Notes: generated from the letters alone by a model not told the origin. A DNA stretch of 64,000 nucleotides from Pseudomonadota bacterium (GCA_021783275.1 JAJXUA010000002.1:1-64000); one strand, 5' to 3'. Counted from the stretch's first letter, positions 26,733 to 35,501 are shown. Translations and numbers: made by a program.

Positions 26733-28034
26733 TCAGGCAGCGGACTGCTTGTACTCGTTCCATTTTTCGACTTGCTCGTCCCAGTCGTCGGAACGGAAGT
26801 ATGGGTTGGAACGCGGCTCTTTGATCATGTTGGGGTCAACCGGAATATCCAGACCTTCGAGGAAGTTGGTCAGGCCGATACGCTCGATCATTTCGCCGGT
26901 ACGCTCATGCTCCAGCGCGTTTTCAGCGAAGAAGTCGAGAATGTTGCGTGCCAGTTCGTTCAGTTTTTCGAAGTCTTCGTCCGATTCGAGCTTCATGAAC
27001 GGGATCACCACGGTGCCCATGGAGGCGCCGATTTTCAGCACGCCCTTGCCGCCCACCAGGATCGACACACCTTTGTCAACGCCGGGCAGCAGGCCGCCGG
27101 GGATGACGTTCAGGCAATGCATGCAGCGCACGCAGTTTTTGTTGTCGATGCACATCGTCTGACCGTTGCCGAGGTCGGCGGTCGAGACAGTGTTAGCGAC
27201 AGCCACTTTACCGGTTTCAACCAGGGTGATCGCCTTGGTCGGGCACTTGCTGATGACGTCGTTGACGAGGTCATTCATGCCGTGGGCTTTGAAGTAGTCC
27301 TGAACTTGCGCTTCGTTGACGCGGATGTTGTCGCGCCAAGTACCGATGGTCGCCATGTCCGAACGCTGGATAGCGTTGACACAGTCGTTCGGGCAGCCCG
27401 AGAACTTGAACTTGAATTTGTACGGCAGCGACGGACGGTGCATGTCGTCGAGGTTGTTGTTGATGACGGTACGCAGCGCTTTGGCTTCGTCGTAGCACGA
27501 CATTTCGCAACGCGCAGCGCCGACACACGACATCGAGGTACGCAGCGCGGGGCCTGCACCACCCAGGTCGAAGCCCATTTCGTTGAAGGCGTCGAAGGCG
27601 CCCTGCACGTCAGCGGTCTTGATGCCTTGGAACATGATGTCGCCGGACTGGCCGTGGAACGCGATCAGGCCCGAACCACCTTTGTCAGACCACACGTCGC
27701 ACATTTTGCGCAGCAGATCCGAACTGTAATGCATGCCTGCCGGGGGCTGAACACGCAGGGTGTGGAATTCAGCGGCTTCCGGGAAAATCGGGTTGTGGTT
27801 TTCGTCTTTCAGTTCGGTGAAACGCGGAATCACGCCGCCGCCGTAACCGAACACACCCACGGTACCGCCCTTCCAGTAACCGAATTTGGTTTTGTAAGAG
27901 GTTTCCAGCTGACCCATCAGGTCAACCATCATGTCGTTGTCTTTAGCCAGACGCTTGAGGCCAGTCACGAAACTGGGCCACGGGCCGCTTTCGAGCTGAT
28001 CCAGATTGGGCGTATCAATCATTTGCTTTGCCAT
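26733..28034 (-). CDS. dsrA: DsrA, dissimilatory sulfite reductase alpha subunit (reverse type)
   Basis: 433-aa alpha subunit of DsrAB. Siroheme/[4Fe-4S] ligand motifs are MSCVGAARCEMSCYDEAKAL and FSGCPNDCVNAI, and a ferredoxin domain has CIDNKNCVRCMHC. It is the first gene of the leftward operon, with a good ribosome site (AGGAGATAA) before the ATG. The 420-base region upstream carries a perfect 18-bp inverted repeat and is shared with divergent genes. Together with dsrEFHC and dsrL, this shows sulfur oxidation through stored or bound zero-valent sulfur. Confidence 0.98.
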   Translation of the reverse strand: MAKQMIDTPNLDQLESGPWPSFVTGLKRLAKDNDMMVDLMGQLETSYKTKFGYWKGGTVGVFGYGGGVIPRFTELKDENHNPIFPEAAEFHTLRVQPPAGMHYSSDLLRKMCDVWSDKGGSGLIAFHGQSGDIMFQGIKTADVQGAFDAFNEMGFDLGGAGPALRTSMSCVGAARCEMSCYDEAKALRTVINNNLDDMHRPSLPYKFKFKFSGCPNDCVNAIQRSDMATIGTWRDNIRVNEAQVQDYFKAHGMNDLVNDVISKCPTKAITLVETGKVAVANTVSTADLGNGQTMCIDNKNCVRCMHCLNVIPGGLLPGVDKGVSILVGGKGVLKIGASMGTVVIPFMKLESDEDFEKLNELARNILDFFAENALEHERTGEMIERIGLTNFLEGLDIPVDPNMIKEPRSNPYFRSDDWDEQVEKWNEYKQSAA

Positions 28035-28455
28035 TATTTATCTCCTAGAAATTTCGAAATGCCCGCCTAGCCGACTGCCAACGGTATTCCAGTATCGTAT
28101 TGGCTTGTTAGCCAGCTCACCATCATTCTCATGGGTAAATCGACTACTCCATATGGGTAGGTGCTGCCTACCCATATGGAGTAGTTTGCTTTCCCCAACA
28201 CGGGAATGCCCCTGCGGCTTCGTTAGTGCGACAGTGTGTCTGTGCCACAGGAGCCGATAAGAGTATTAAAATATCGGGCTCAACGCAAGCCCTGTCCGTG
28301 CAGGGATCATGTTGGGTACCTGCCGGGCCGCAATTGATCGGCCCGGTGCTGTCGCCAGTCGGGTTGATTCGGCCTGACGAAAACAATTAAATGAGCACCG
28401 CCGGTTGAATCTTGCATCTGCAACCACAATTTGGCGTTTTACGGATCGAGATGCA
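28035..28455. other. Divergent regulatory region between dsrA and the rightward genes
   Basis: 421 bases without a supported gene. It contains the dsrA ribosome site (28037-28047), a possible but weak sigma-70 promoter for dsrA (minus strand TGGTGA, 17 bases, TACGAT, about 28085-28115), the perfect inverted repeat at 28144-28184, and on the right a run of smaller inverted repeats such as GGGCTCAACGCAAGCCC and CCGGGCCGCAATTGATCGGCCCGG (partly self-complementary). Promoters here should serve both sides. Confidence 0.6.
28144..28184. promoter_or_regulatory. Perfect 18-bp inverted repeat in the dsr divergon
   Basis: Left arm CTACTCCATATGGGTAGG (28144-28161), loop TGCTG, right arm 28167-28184, fully complementary. 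Each arm is itself nearly palindromic around CCATATGG (TACYCCATATGGRGTA), so the site could be two tandem operator copies for a dimeric regulator as well as a hairpin. It is 110 bases from the dsrA start and 270 from the divergent gene. A terminator reading is weaker, since only three T follow on the plus strand. Confidence 0.7.
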
Positions 28456-28701
28456 ATGCCTGAAATTACCCCGATAGACAAAATGCGGCTCGCCTTTGGC
28501 GGCCAGGAAATTGAATTCCAGCACCTGATCCATGAAGCGGGGGGCGTGCCCTTCCTGCGCATACGCATACGCGAGAGCAAGCGTTTCACCATTTTCGATG
28601 TGGATCCGGCCAGTGCGGCCAAGTGGATCGACATCATGCAGACCTGGGTGGCAGATCACCCCAATCCCGGTGACACGCCGCAGGCCGGAGAGGCCGCGTG
28701 A
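28456..28701 (+). CDS. Small conserved-looking hypothetical protein beside dsr
   Basis: I do not recognise this 81-aa protein. It looks folded, with alternating beta-like and charged segments (MPEITPIDKMRLAFGGQEIE, then GGVPFLRIRIRESKRFTIF) and a short helix (ASAAKWIDIMQTWVADH). There is no signal peptide and no cysteine. The ATG at 28456 is chosen; a TTG at 28405 is in frame. Its stop overlaps the start of the Cas6-like gene by 4 bases (GTGA), so the two are translated together and probably act together. Confidence 0.75.
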   Translation: MPEITPIDKMRLAFGGQEIEFQHLIHEAGGVPFLRIRIRESKRFTIFDVDPASAAKWIDIMQTWVADHPNPGDTPQAGEAA

Positions 28702-29354
28702 GCTGGGACTGGCCGGAGCACAAGCCCGAGGAATACACCCCGAGGTTGATCGACCTGCAATTTGACCTGATCGGAACCACTATTCCGGCGGACAACGCAG
28801 GTTTGCTGAGCGCGTCCGTCTGCGCGGTGCTGCCTTGGCTGGGCGAAGATGGCGGATGCGGGATACAGCATCTTAAAGGGGCGGCCACCAATGCCGGAGA
28901 TGCGATTCTGAACATCAATCGCCGCACCAAAATGTATATGCGCATCCCCAAAACACGGATTGCAGATGTTGAAATTCTGATCGGTCAGACGTTCAACCTG
29001 GACGGCCACACACTTGAAATCGGGCCATTCAAATCACGCCAGTTCTCCCCGTTTGGCAATATCTACGCGCACTTCGTTGACACGGGCAGCCCGGGCGAAG
29101 AACAATTCGTCCAGGATGTCATGCGCGAACTTGATGGACACTTCCAGTTGCGCTGCGGTTTCATTTGCGGCAAACAGCAGACCCTGGCGGGCACAGACGG
29201 CCCGATTTACGGTTACAGCCTGATGCTGCATGGTGTGCCCCCTCACAAATCGCTGCAATTGCAGGATGAGGGGCTGGGTCGCAACCGGCTGCTGGGCTGT
29301 GGATTGTTCATTCCGCACAAGTCAATTTCACCGGTCGTTCCGGATATTTTCTAA
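28698..29354 (+). CDS. Cas6/Cmx6-like (RAMP-fold) protein without a CRISPR array
   Basis: 218-aa protein resembling the Cas6 variant called Cmx6 in type I-MYXAN systems. The order of blocks fits: an N-terminal RLIDLQFDLIGTTIPADNA with GIQHLKGA soon after, a middle stretch with beta-strand character (KMYMRIPKTRIADVEILIGQ, FGNIYAHFV), and a C-terminal glycine-rich RAMP loop LQDEGLGRNRLLGCGLFIP (about residues 188-206). Family membership is from memory of these motifs, not a search. No repeats, spacers or other cas genes are in the window. It is coupled to the small gene at 28456 and followed by a DsrC paralogue, so it is linked to sulfur metabolism rather than CRISPR. It could bind or cleave an mRNA hairpin. 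Confidence 0.7.
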   Translation: MSWDWPEHKPEEYTPRLIDLQFDLIGTTIPADNAGLLSASVCAVLPWLGEDGGCGIQHLKGAATNAGDAILNINRRTKMYMRIPKTRIADVEILIGQTFNLDGHTLEIGPFKSRQFSPFGNIYAHFVDTGSPGEEQFVQDVMRELDGHFQLRCGFICGKQQTLAGTDGPIYGYSLMLHGVPPHKSLQLQDEGLGRNRLLGCGLFIPHKSISPVVPDIF

Positions 29355-29416
29355 CCCCGCCGGTTGATTCAATCCAGTCACCCGGCGCTTTTTAACCCAC
29401 CCCGAAAGGAGCAACC

Positions 29417-29749
29417 ATGTCTTACATAGTGAACGGCGAAGAACTCGAAACCGGCGAAGAAGAATTCCTGCTGGAAGCCAATTTCAGCGACGATGTGCCG
29501 CCGGTCATCGCCGCCGCCGAAAAAATCACGCTGACCGATGATCACTGGATCGTCATCAACTGGCTGCGTGAAAAGTACAAGGAAGACGGCCAGACCCCGA
29601 ACTTCCGCAACATGGTCATCCAGATGGACGACGAGCACCCCGGCCACGACTGGAAGAAAAAGCTCTACGAATTGTTCCCCAACATGCCGGCGCGTCAGGG
29701 TTGCCGCGTTGCCGGTCTGCCCAAGCCGTTCGGCAAAGGCGGCTACTAA
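29417..29749 (+). CDS. DsrC/TusE-family paralogue lacking the penultimate cysteine
   Basis: 110-aa DsrC-fold protein (DDHWIVINWLREKYKEDG and LYELFPNMPARQGCRVAG are family blocks). Its arm ends GCRVAGLPKPFGKGGY: Cys96 corresponds to CysA, but the CysB position 11 residues later is Lys107, so it cannot form the usual C-terminal persulfide. The canonical DsrC is at 24070. Family members with lost cysteines are suspected of regulatory roles; that is an inference here. It has a strong ribosome site (AAAGGAGCAACC) and lies 62 bases after the Cas6-like gene. Confidence 0.93.
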   Translation: MSYIVNGEELETGEEEFLLEANFSDDVPPVIAAAEKITLTDDHWIVINWLREKYKEDGQTPNFRNMVIQMDDEHPGHDWKKKLYELFPNMPARQGCRVAGLPKPFGKGGY

Positions 29750-29756
29750 GCCTATC

Positions 29757-29836
29757 GGGTGAGGCGTAAGGGGCGAGGCGTGAGGCGGCAATCGCCGACA
29801 CGACCCGCCGCCCCTCACCCCTTCCGCCTCACACCT
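29757..29836. repeat. GTGAGGCG-type imperfect inverted repeat
   Basis: GGTGAGGCGTAAGGGGCGAG on the left and its near-complement CCCTCACCCCTTCCGCCTCA on the right span the whole gap to the next gene. It is a short intergenic palindromic repeat that may also end transcription of the DsrC paralogue. Confidence 0.55.
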
Positions 29837-29841
29837 CCCCC

Positions 29842-30684
29842 ATGCCCAGCACCCTCATCACCCCCGAACAACTCGCCGCCCAGCTCGATACCTGCGTCGT
29901 CATCGACTGCCGTTTCTCGCTGGCCGACACCGGCTATGGCCGGCGCGTCTACGCCGTCGGGCATATCCCCGGCGCGCGCTACGCTCATCTCGACGACGAC
30001 CTTTCGTCGCCGAAATCCGCAAGCACCGGTCGCCACCCTTTGCCCGAGCTCGCCCGCTTATGCCGCCAGCTCGGTGACTGGGGCATTACTCCCGCCACCC
30101 AGGTCGTCGTCTACGACGACAGCTTCGGCTCGATGGCGGTACGCCTGTGGTGGCTGCTGCGCGGACTCGGCCATCAAAAGGTCGCGCTGCTCGACGGCAA
30201 CTTCCCCAGGTGGGCGCGCGAAAAGCATCCGGTCACAGCCGATTTGCCGGTCGTCACGCCGGTGACTTACCCCATCCCAGCAAGCGTGGACTGGGGCGTG
30301 GACGCCAACGCCGTGGAGGCTATCCGTACCTCTCCTGCACACAAGCTCATCGACGCGCGTCCGGAAATGCGTTTCAGCGGCGAAGTCGAAAAAATCGACC
30401 CTGTCGCCGGACACATCCCCGGCGCGATCAACTGGGTGTATGAAGAAAACCTCGACCTCGACGGCACCTATCTGCCCGCCGACGAATTGCGCGCCGCCTA
30501 TACGCAGCTGCTCGGCGAAGTCGCGCCGCAAAACGTCGTTCACACGTGTGGCTCGGGTGTCACTGCCTGCCACAACGTGCTCGCGATGGAAATCGCCGGC
30601 CTGCCCGGCTCGCGCCTCTACCCCGGCTCGTGGAGCGAATGGATCACCGATCCGTCGCGTCCCGTCGCCACTGGTGACGCCTGA
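29842..30684 (+). CDS. sseA: 3-mercaptopyruvate/thiosulfate sulfurtransferase (tandem rhodanese)
   Basis: 280-aa protein of two rhodanese domains. The N-terminal, inactive one begins TLITPEQLAAQLDTCVVIDC and has GYGRRVYAVGHIPGARYAHL. The C-terminal, active one has HKLIDARPEMRFSGE, GHIPGAINW and the loop HTCGSGVTACHN. CGSGVTA is the signature of mercaptopyruvate sulfurtransferases. It is cytosolic (no signal) and may feed persulfide sulfur into the DsrEFH relay or serve cysteine catabolism. It is followed 44 bases later by the unknown gene at 30729. Confidence 0.92.
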   Translation: MPSTLITPEQLAAQLDTCVVIDCRFSLADTGYGRRVYAVGHIPGARYAHLDDDLSSPKSASTGRHPLPELARLCRQLGDWGITPATQVVVYDDSFGSMAVRLWWLLRGLGHQKVALLDGNFPRWAREKHPVTADLPVVTPVTYPIPASVDWGVDANAVEAIRTSPAHKLIDARPEMRFSGEVEKIDPVAGHIPGAINWVYEENLDLDGTYLPADELRAAYTQLLGEVAPQNVVHTCGSGVTACHNVLAMEIAGLPGSRLYPGSWSEWITDPSRPVATGDA

Positions 30685-30728
30685 GTTTCATCCGTTTCAG
30701 TTCCACCCGATTTACTGGAGTCGCACCC

Positions 30729-31349
30729 ATGGTCAAACCCGTCAAAGTCCGCACCATCTGGTTCAAGAAAGACGGCGAACGCACGCCCGAAGAAATCGCT
30801 TCGGCGGTCGCCACGACGACCTGGCGGCTCGCCGACAAGGCGGTCGATAACCTCGGCCGCGAGAACTACGACATCATCACCCCGGGGCGCGGCTTCAAGC
30901 TCATCGCCGAATTCGTTGCTTTCCTCGCGCACTACTGTGACCGCATGGCCTACGCCACGCTCACCCCCGAGCGTCGCATCGCCGTGCTGCAAGCCGTGTC
31001 GAACCGGCTCGGCGAAGTGATGGAAGAGAACGTCCGCGAAGTCGTCGGCAAAAACGACCCGCGCAACTACAAGCAGGAATTCATCGATTTCTTGAACAAG
31101 CGCTTCGAGGAATACGCCGAGTTCGACTTCCCCAACGAAGAGAAAGCCAGCTTCCCCGCGCTGCGTTTCCTCTCGCTGCAAATCCGCGAAGAAATGGGCG
31201 ACAACGACAAGACCTGGATCATGGATCAGATCATGGACATCGAAATGCCCGAGATGATGGGCACGGTGCGGAAAAGCTTTATGGGGCTGTTGTCCGACGC
31301 GCCGGTTAAACGCGGCTTCGGTTCGCCCGACATGCTGCCACCGGAGTAA
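30729..31349 (+). CDS. Hypothetical helical protein
   Basis: 206-aa protein that I do not recognise. It is largely alpha-helical and charged, with VKVRTIWFKKDGERTPEEIA at the N-terminus and long helices around RIAVLQAVSNRLGEVMEENV and RNYKQEFIDFLNKRFEEYAE. It has no signal peptide or transmembrane segment and one cysteine only. It has a ribosome site (CTGGAG) and is followed after 6 bases by the dioxygenase gene, so the two are an operon with the sulfurtransferase. Confidence 0.8.
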   Translation: MVKPVKVRTIWFKKDGERTPEEIASAVATTTWRLADKAVDNLGRENYDIITPGRGFKLIAEFVAFLAHYCDRMAYATLTPERRIAVLQAVSNRLGEVMEENVREVVGKNDPRNYKQEFIDFLNKRFEEYAEFDFPNEEKASFPALRFLSLQIREEMGDNDKTWIMDQIMDIEMPEMMGTVRKSFMGLLSDAPVKRGFGSPDMLPPE

Positions 31350-31355
31350 GCACTT

Positions 31356-32261
31356 TTGGCTTCGCCATTCGATCTGGCTGACACCACTGCCTACCGTGTC
31401 TGGCGTGATGCCAGGCTCGCTGCCTACCCGCGCAGCGTCGAAGATCTCTTCGTCCCGGTCGCCGACCCGCGCGCGCTGAGTCCGGCCGAAAGGCAGGCAC
31501 TCGCGGCCGCTGTCGCGCGCGCCAACATGGTGTTTTATGCCGCGCCACACCTGCCTGCTGCGGACAAATCCTTGCCCAAAAAACTCGGCGAACAGCTGGG
31601 ATTGTTCCGGCTCGAAGGCAACTACCTCGCCGACGAAGACGGGCTCTCCAGCATTACGCCCAGCGCAGACGAAACCAGCGCGCGCGGCGATTACATCCCG
31701 TACACCCACAAGCCGATCAACTGGCATACCGACGGCTATTACAACGCGCTCGACAAACGCATCCTCGGCATGTCCCTGCACTGCGCGCAGGACGCGGAAG
31801 ACGGGGGCGAAAACGCCCTGCTCGACCATGAAATCGCCTACATCCAGCTGCGTGACACCCATCCCGACTACGTCGCCGCGCTGATGCAGCCCGATGCGAT
31901 GACCATCCCTGCGCGCATGGACGATGACAACATCGCCCGCGCCGAGCAGTCCGGCCCGGTTTTCTCGATTGATCCTGCAGCAGGCTTCCTGCACATGCGT
32001 TACACCGCGCGCACCCGTTCCATCGTCTGGAAAGCCGACACCACCACGCAGGCCGCGGTAAAAACCCTGACTGAGATCCTCGCCGATTCGGAATACACCC
32101 TCAGCGCGCGCATGACCCCGGGTGTCGGCCTCATCTGCAACAATGTGCTGCACACCCGCAGCGCGTTTTCCGATTCGCCCGGCAAGCGGAGACTGCTGTA
32201 TCGCGGGCGCTACTATGATCGCCTGCGTTTTGATTTAGCCTCCTCCGCACACCCTGCCTAG
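31356..32261 (+). CDS. TauD/TfdA-family Fe(II)/2-oxoglutarate dioxygenase
   Basis: 301-aa enzyme of the TauD fold. The HxD iron motif is in NWHTDGYYN, and the distal His and the Arg that binds 2-oxoglutarate are in NNVLHTRSAF and RRLLYRGRYYD. The start is TTG at 31356 with GGAG at 31343-31346, 9 bases upstream; no ATG suits. The substrate is unknown. In this family sulfonates, sulfate esters and many others are used, and the neighbourhood of sulfur genes makes an organosulfur substrate plausible but unproven. Confidence 0.85.
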   Translation: MASPFDLADTTAYRVWRDARLAAYPRSVEDLFVPVADPRALSPAERQALAAAVARANMVFYAAPHLPAADKSLPKKLGEQLGLFRLEGNYLADEDGLSSITPSADETSARGDYIPYTHKPINWHTDGYYNALDKRILGMSLHCAQDAEDGGENALLDHEIAYIQLRDTHPDYVAALMQPDAMTIPARMDDDNIARAEQSGPVFSIDPAAGFLHMRYTARTRSIVWKADTTTQAAVKTLTEILADSEYTLSARMTPGVGLICNNVLHTRSAFSDSPGKRRLLYRGRYYDRLRFDLASSAHPA

Positions 32262-32307
32262 CGGGAGCAGGTAAAATAGCGGCCTTTGTTTTCGGCCACT
32301 TGCCGTC

Positions 32308-33558
32308 ATGCAGCTTCTTGCCCTTGGGGTTAACCACCATACCGCACCGCTCGCGATACGCGAGCAGGTGGCGTTCGGCCCCGAAAAGCTGCTGGAGGCA
32401 CTGCGCGAACTGACCCAAAGCCAGCGCGCCAGTGAAGCGGCCATCCTGTCTACCTGCAACCGTACCGAGCTGTACTGCAACACCGCCGATGTGGACACGG
32501 TGACGCAGTGGCTGGCCGATTTTCACCACCTGCCACGGCGCGAACTTGCCCCCTATCTCTATGCGCTGCCGCGCGAGCAGGCCGCGCAACATGCTTTTCG
32601 CGTGGCGGCCGGGCTGGATTCGATGGTACTGGGCGAAACCCAGATTCTGGGTCAGATGAAACAGGCGGTGCAGACCGCCGAAGAAGCCGGCACGCTGGGA
32701 CTGCTGCTCCACAAACTGTTCCAGCGGTCTTTTTCCGTCGCCAAGGAAGTGCGTACCAGCACGGAGATTGGTGCGAACTCCGTCTCCATGGCGGCCGCAG
32801 CGGTGCGCCTGGCTGAACGCATTTTTCCGGGCCTGAAGGAACAATCCTGCCTGTTCATCGGCGCGGGCGAAATGATCGAGTTGTGCATGACGCACTTTGC
32901 GGCGCAGCATCCGCGCCAGATCACCGTGGCCAACCGAACCGCCGAGCGTGCCCGGCCCCTGGCCGAACGCTTCGGCGGCGAGGTGATTGCGCTGACCGCG
33001 CTGCCCGAGGCCGTTGCGGCGCATGACATTATTGTCACCTCGACCGCCAGCCCGCTGCCGATCCTGGGCAAGGGCATGCTGGAGCGTGCCATCAAGCAGC
33101 GCCGCCACCGGCCGATTTTCATCGTCGATCTGGCGGTGCCGCGCGACGTGGAAGCCGAAGTCGCCGACATGGACGATGTGTTTCTGTACACGGTGGACGA
33201 TCTGGGACTGGTGGTGCGCGAAGGCATGGACAACCGCGTGGCCCAGGTGGCGCAGGCCGAGGCGATTATCGAAACCAGCGTGGAACACTTCGTCCACTGG
33301 ATGGAAGGCCGCGAACTCGTTCCGGTGATACGCGCCCTGCGCGACACGGCCGAGCGCCACCGCCGCCACGAAATCGACAAGGCCGAAAAAGCCCTGGCAC
33401 GCGGCGACGATCCGGCTGGCGTGCTCGACAGCATGAGTCAGGCGCTCGCCAACAAGCTCCTGCATGCACCCACCCATGCGCTCAACCACGCCACCCGCAC
33501 TGAGCGCGACGCATTTGTGAGGCTGATTCGCCAGCTATATGGTTTACGCGACGAATGA
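32308..33558 (+). CDS. hemA: Glutamyl-tRNA reductase
   Basis: Reduces glutamyl-tRNA to glutamate-1-semialdehyde with NADPH, the first step of tetrapyrrole synthesis. The 416-aa product has [19 protein letters not shown], the active cysteine in [12 protein letters not shown] (about residue 50), [17 protein letters not shown], and the NADPH site [11 protein letters not shown]. It is followed by prfA (4-base overlap) and prmC, a very common proteobacterial order. A TAAAAT at about 32272 could be a -10 box. Confidence 0.98.
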   Translation: MQLLALGVNHHTAPLAIREQVAFGPEKLLEALRELTQSQRASEAAILSTCNRTELYCNTADVDTVTQWLADFHHLPRRELAPYLYALPREQAAQHAFRVAAGLDSMVLGETQILGQMKQAVQTAEEAGTLGLLLHKLFQRSFSVAKEVRTSTEIGANSVSMAAAAVRLAERIFPGLKEQSCLFIGAGEMIELCMTHFAAQHPRQITVANRTAERARPLAERFGGEVIALTALPEAVAAHDIIVTSTASPLPILGKGMLERAIKQRRHRPIFIVDLAVPRDVEAEVADMDDVFLYTVDDLGLVVREGMDNRVAQVAQAEAIIETSVEHFVHWMEGRELVPVIRALRDTAERHRRHEIDKAEKALARGDDPAGVLDSMSQALANKLLHAPTHALNHATRTERDAFVRLIRQLYGLRDE

Positions 33559-34637
33559 AAGCCTCGCTGGCCGATAAACTCGCCCGTGCCAACGAGCGGC
33601 TGGAAGAACTCGACGCCCTGTTATCGCAGCCCGAAATCGCGGGGGATATGGACACCTGGCGTAAGTTCACCCGCGAGCGCGCCGACCTCGACCCGGTCGT
33701 CACCCTCTATCGCCAGTTCAAACAGGTCGAAGCGGACGAGATCACGGCACGGGGGCTGCTCGCCGACCCCGACCTGCGTCAGTTCGCCGAAGCCGAGCTG
33801 GCGGATGCCGCCGCCCGAACGCTGCAACTGGAATCGGCACTGCAAACCGCACTCCTGCCGAAAGATCCCAACGACGAACGCAACCTGTTTCTGGAAATCC
33901 GTGCTGGCACCGGCGGGGATGAGTCGGCACTGTTTGCGGGCAACCTGCTGCGCATGTACACGCGCTATGCCGAGCGCTGTGGCTGGAAAGTCGAAGTTGT
34001 ATCCGACAACCCCGGCGAAATGGGCGGTTACAAGGAAGCCATTGTGCGCATCGTCGGCCAGGGCGCGTATTCGCGGCTGAAATTCGAGTCCGGCGGCCAC
34101 CGGGTGCAGCGTGTGCCGGAAACCGAATCGCAGGGTCGTATCCACACCTCGGCCTGCACCGTAGCGGTGATGCCGGAAGCCGACGAAGTCGGTGAAATCA
34201 CGATCAACCCGGCCGACCTGCGCATCGACACCTTTCGCGCCTCGGGGGCGGGTGGCCAGCACATCAACAAAACCGACTCCGCGATCCGCATCACCCACCT
34301 GCCGACCGGGCTGGTGGTCGAATGCCAGGACGACCGCTCCCAGCACAAGAACAAGGCGCAAGCCCTGTCGGTACTGGCCGCCCGCCTGAAAGACCGCGAA
34401 CTCAGGGCGCAGCACGCGCTGGAAGCCAGCACCCGCAAAAGCCTGATCGGCAGTGGCGACCGCTCCGACCGCATTCGTACCTACAATTTTCCGCAAGGCC
34501 GCATCACCGACCATCGCATCAACCTCACCCTGCACAAGATCGACGCGATGCTGGACGGCGACCTCACCGAATTGTTTGACGCACTAGCCGCCGAACACCA
34601 GGCTGAACTGCTGGCCACCCTGTCTGGCGAAGCCTGA
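33555..34637 (+). CDS. prfA: Peptide chain release factor 1
   Basis: 360-aa translation termination factor that reads UAG and UAA. It has the universally conserved GGQ in [18 protein letters not shown], where Gln is methylated by PrmC, and the [15 protein letters not shown] block. The start ATG overlaps the hemA stop by 4 bases. The gene for its modifying enzyme, prmC, begins 3 bases downstream. Confidence 0.98.
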   Translation: MKASLADKLARANERLEELDALLSQPEIAGDMDTWRKFTRERADLDPVVTLYRQFKQVEADEITARGLLADPDLRQFAEAELADAAARTLQLESALQTALLPKDPNDERNLFLEIRAGTGGDESALFAGNLLRMYTRYAERCGWKVEVVSDNPGEMGGYKEAIVRIVGQGAYSRLKFESGGHRVQRVPETESQGRIHTSACTVAVMPEADEVGEITINPADLRIDTFRASGAGGQHINKTDSAIRITHLPTGLVVECQDDRSQHKNKAQALSVLAARLKDRELRAQHALEASTRKSLIGSGDRSDRIRTYNFPQGRITDHRINLTLHKIDAMLDGDLTELFDALAAEHQAELLATLSGEA

Positions 34638-34640
34638 GTC

Positions 34641-35501
34641 ATGGGCACTGCAACGACCGTTGCCGGCCTGCTGGACGACGCCACCCGGCGACTGTCGTCC
34701 ACACTCGATCTCACTCAGCGTGACGCGCGGCTGGAAGCGCGCGTGCTGGCCGCCCATGCCTTGCAGGTCGATCCTGCCTGGCTGATTGCGCACGACACCG
34801 ACACGCTCAAACCCGCTCAAGTGGCCGGTTTTGATGCGCTGCTCATGCAGCGGCTGGCCGGCATACCCGTGGCGTATGTGGTGGGAGCGCGCGAATTTTA
34901 TGGTCGCCGTTTTCAGGTCACGCCCGACGTGCTCATCCCCCGCCCCGACACCGAATTGCTGGTTGAATGCGCGCTGCAGGCGATGCCGCCCCGGCGCAGC
35001 CTGGAGGTACTCGACCTGGGTACCGGCAGCGGATGCATTGCCATTACTCTGGCGCTGGAGCGCCCCGATGCGCGCGTCACCGCCATTGACCAGTCCGCCG
35101 CCGCGCTGGAGGTGGCCCGGCGCAATGCCCGACACCTTGGCGCATCCGTCGTGTTTCAGGCGGGAGACTGGTTCAGCCCGCTGGGTGGACAACAATTCGA
35201 CCTGATTGTCAGCAATCCGCCGTATATCGCCGCGCACGATCCCCACCTGTCGCGGGGCGACCTGCGCTTCGAGCCTGTCGGCGCACTGGCATCGGGGGCA
35301 GACGGGCTGGACGACCTGCGCGCCATCGTTGCGGCGTCCCGCAGCCACCTCAAGCCCGGCGGGGTCTGCCTGCTGGAGCACGGCTGGGATCAGGTCGGGG
35401 CCGTGTGTTCGCTATTCAGGCAACAGGGCTGGCACGCGCCTACCAGTTGGCCCGATCTGGCGGGCATCCTGCGCGTCAGTGGCGGAAAACTGTCGGAATA
35501 A
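34641..35501 (+). CDS. prmC: Peptide chain release factor N5-glutamine methyltransferase
   Basis: 286-aa SAM-dependent methyltransferase that modifies the GGQ glutamine of release factors. It has VLDLGTGSGCIAITLALERP (SAM binding) and the catalytic NPPY in LIVSNPPYIAAHDPHLS, plus the family start of the substrate region FYGRRFQVTPDVLIPRPDTE. It is coupled to prfA. Confidence 0.97.
   Translation: MGTATTVAGLLDDATRRLSSTLDLTQRDARLEARVLAAHALQVDPAWLIAHDTDTLKPAQVAGFDALLMQRLAGIPVAYVVGAREFYGRRFQVTPDVLIPRPDTELLVECALQAMPPRRSLEVLDLGTGSGCIAITLALERPDARVTAIDQSAAALEVARRNARHLGASVVFQAGDWFSPLGGQQFDLIVSNPPYIAAHDPHLSRGDLRFEPVGALASGADGLDDLRAIVAASRSHLKPGGVCLLEHGWDQVGAVCSLFRQQGWHAPTSWPDLAGILRVSGGKLSE

Noticed and set aside
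28162-28190. The 18-bp repeat as a simple rho-independent terminator
   Set aside because: Only three T follow it on one strand and there is no gene ending nearby on either strand; a regulatory role fits better.
28035-29354. CRISPR array near the Cas6-like gene
   Set aside because: No regularly spaced direct repeats are seen here or elsewhere in the window; only inverted repeats.
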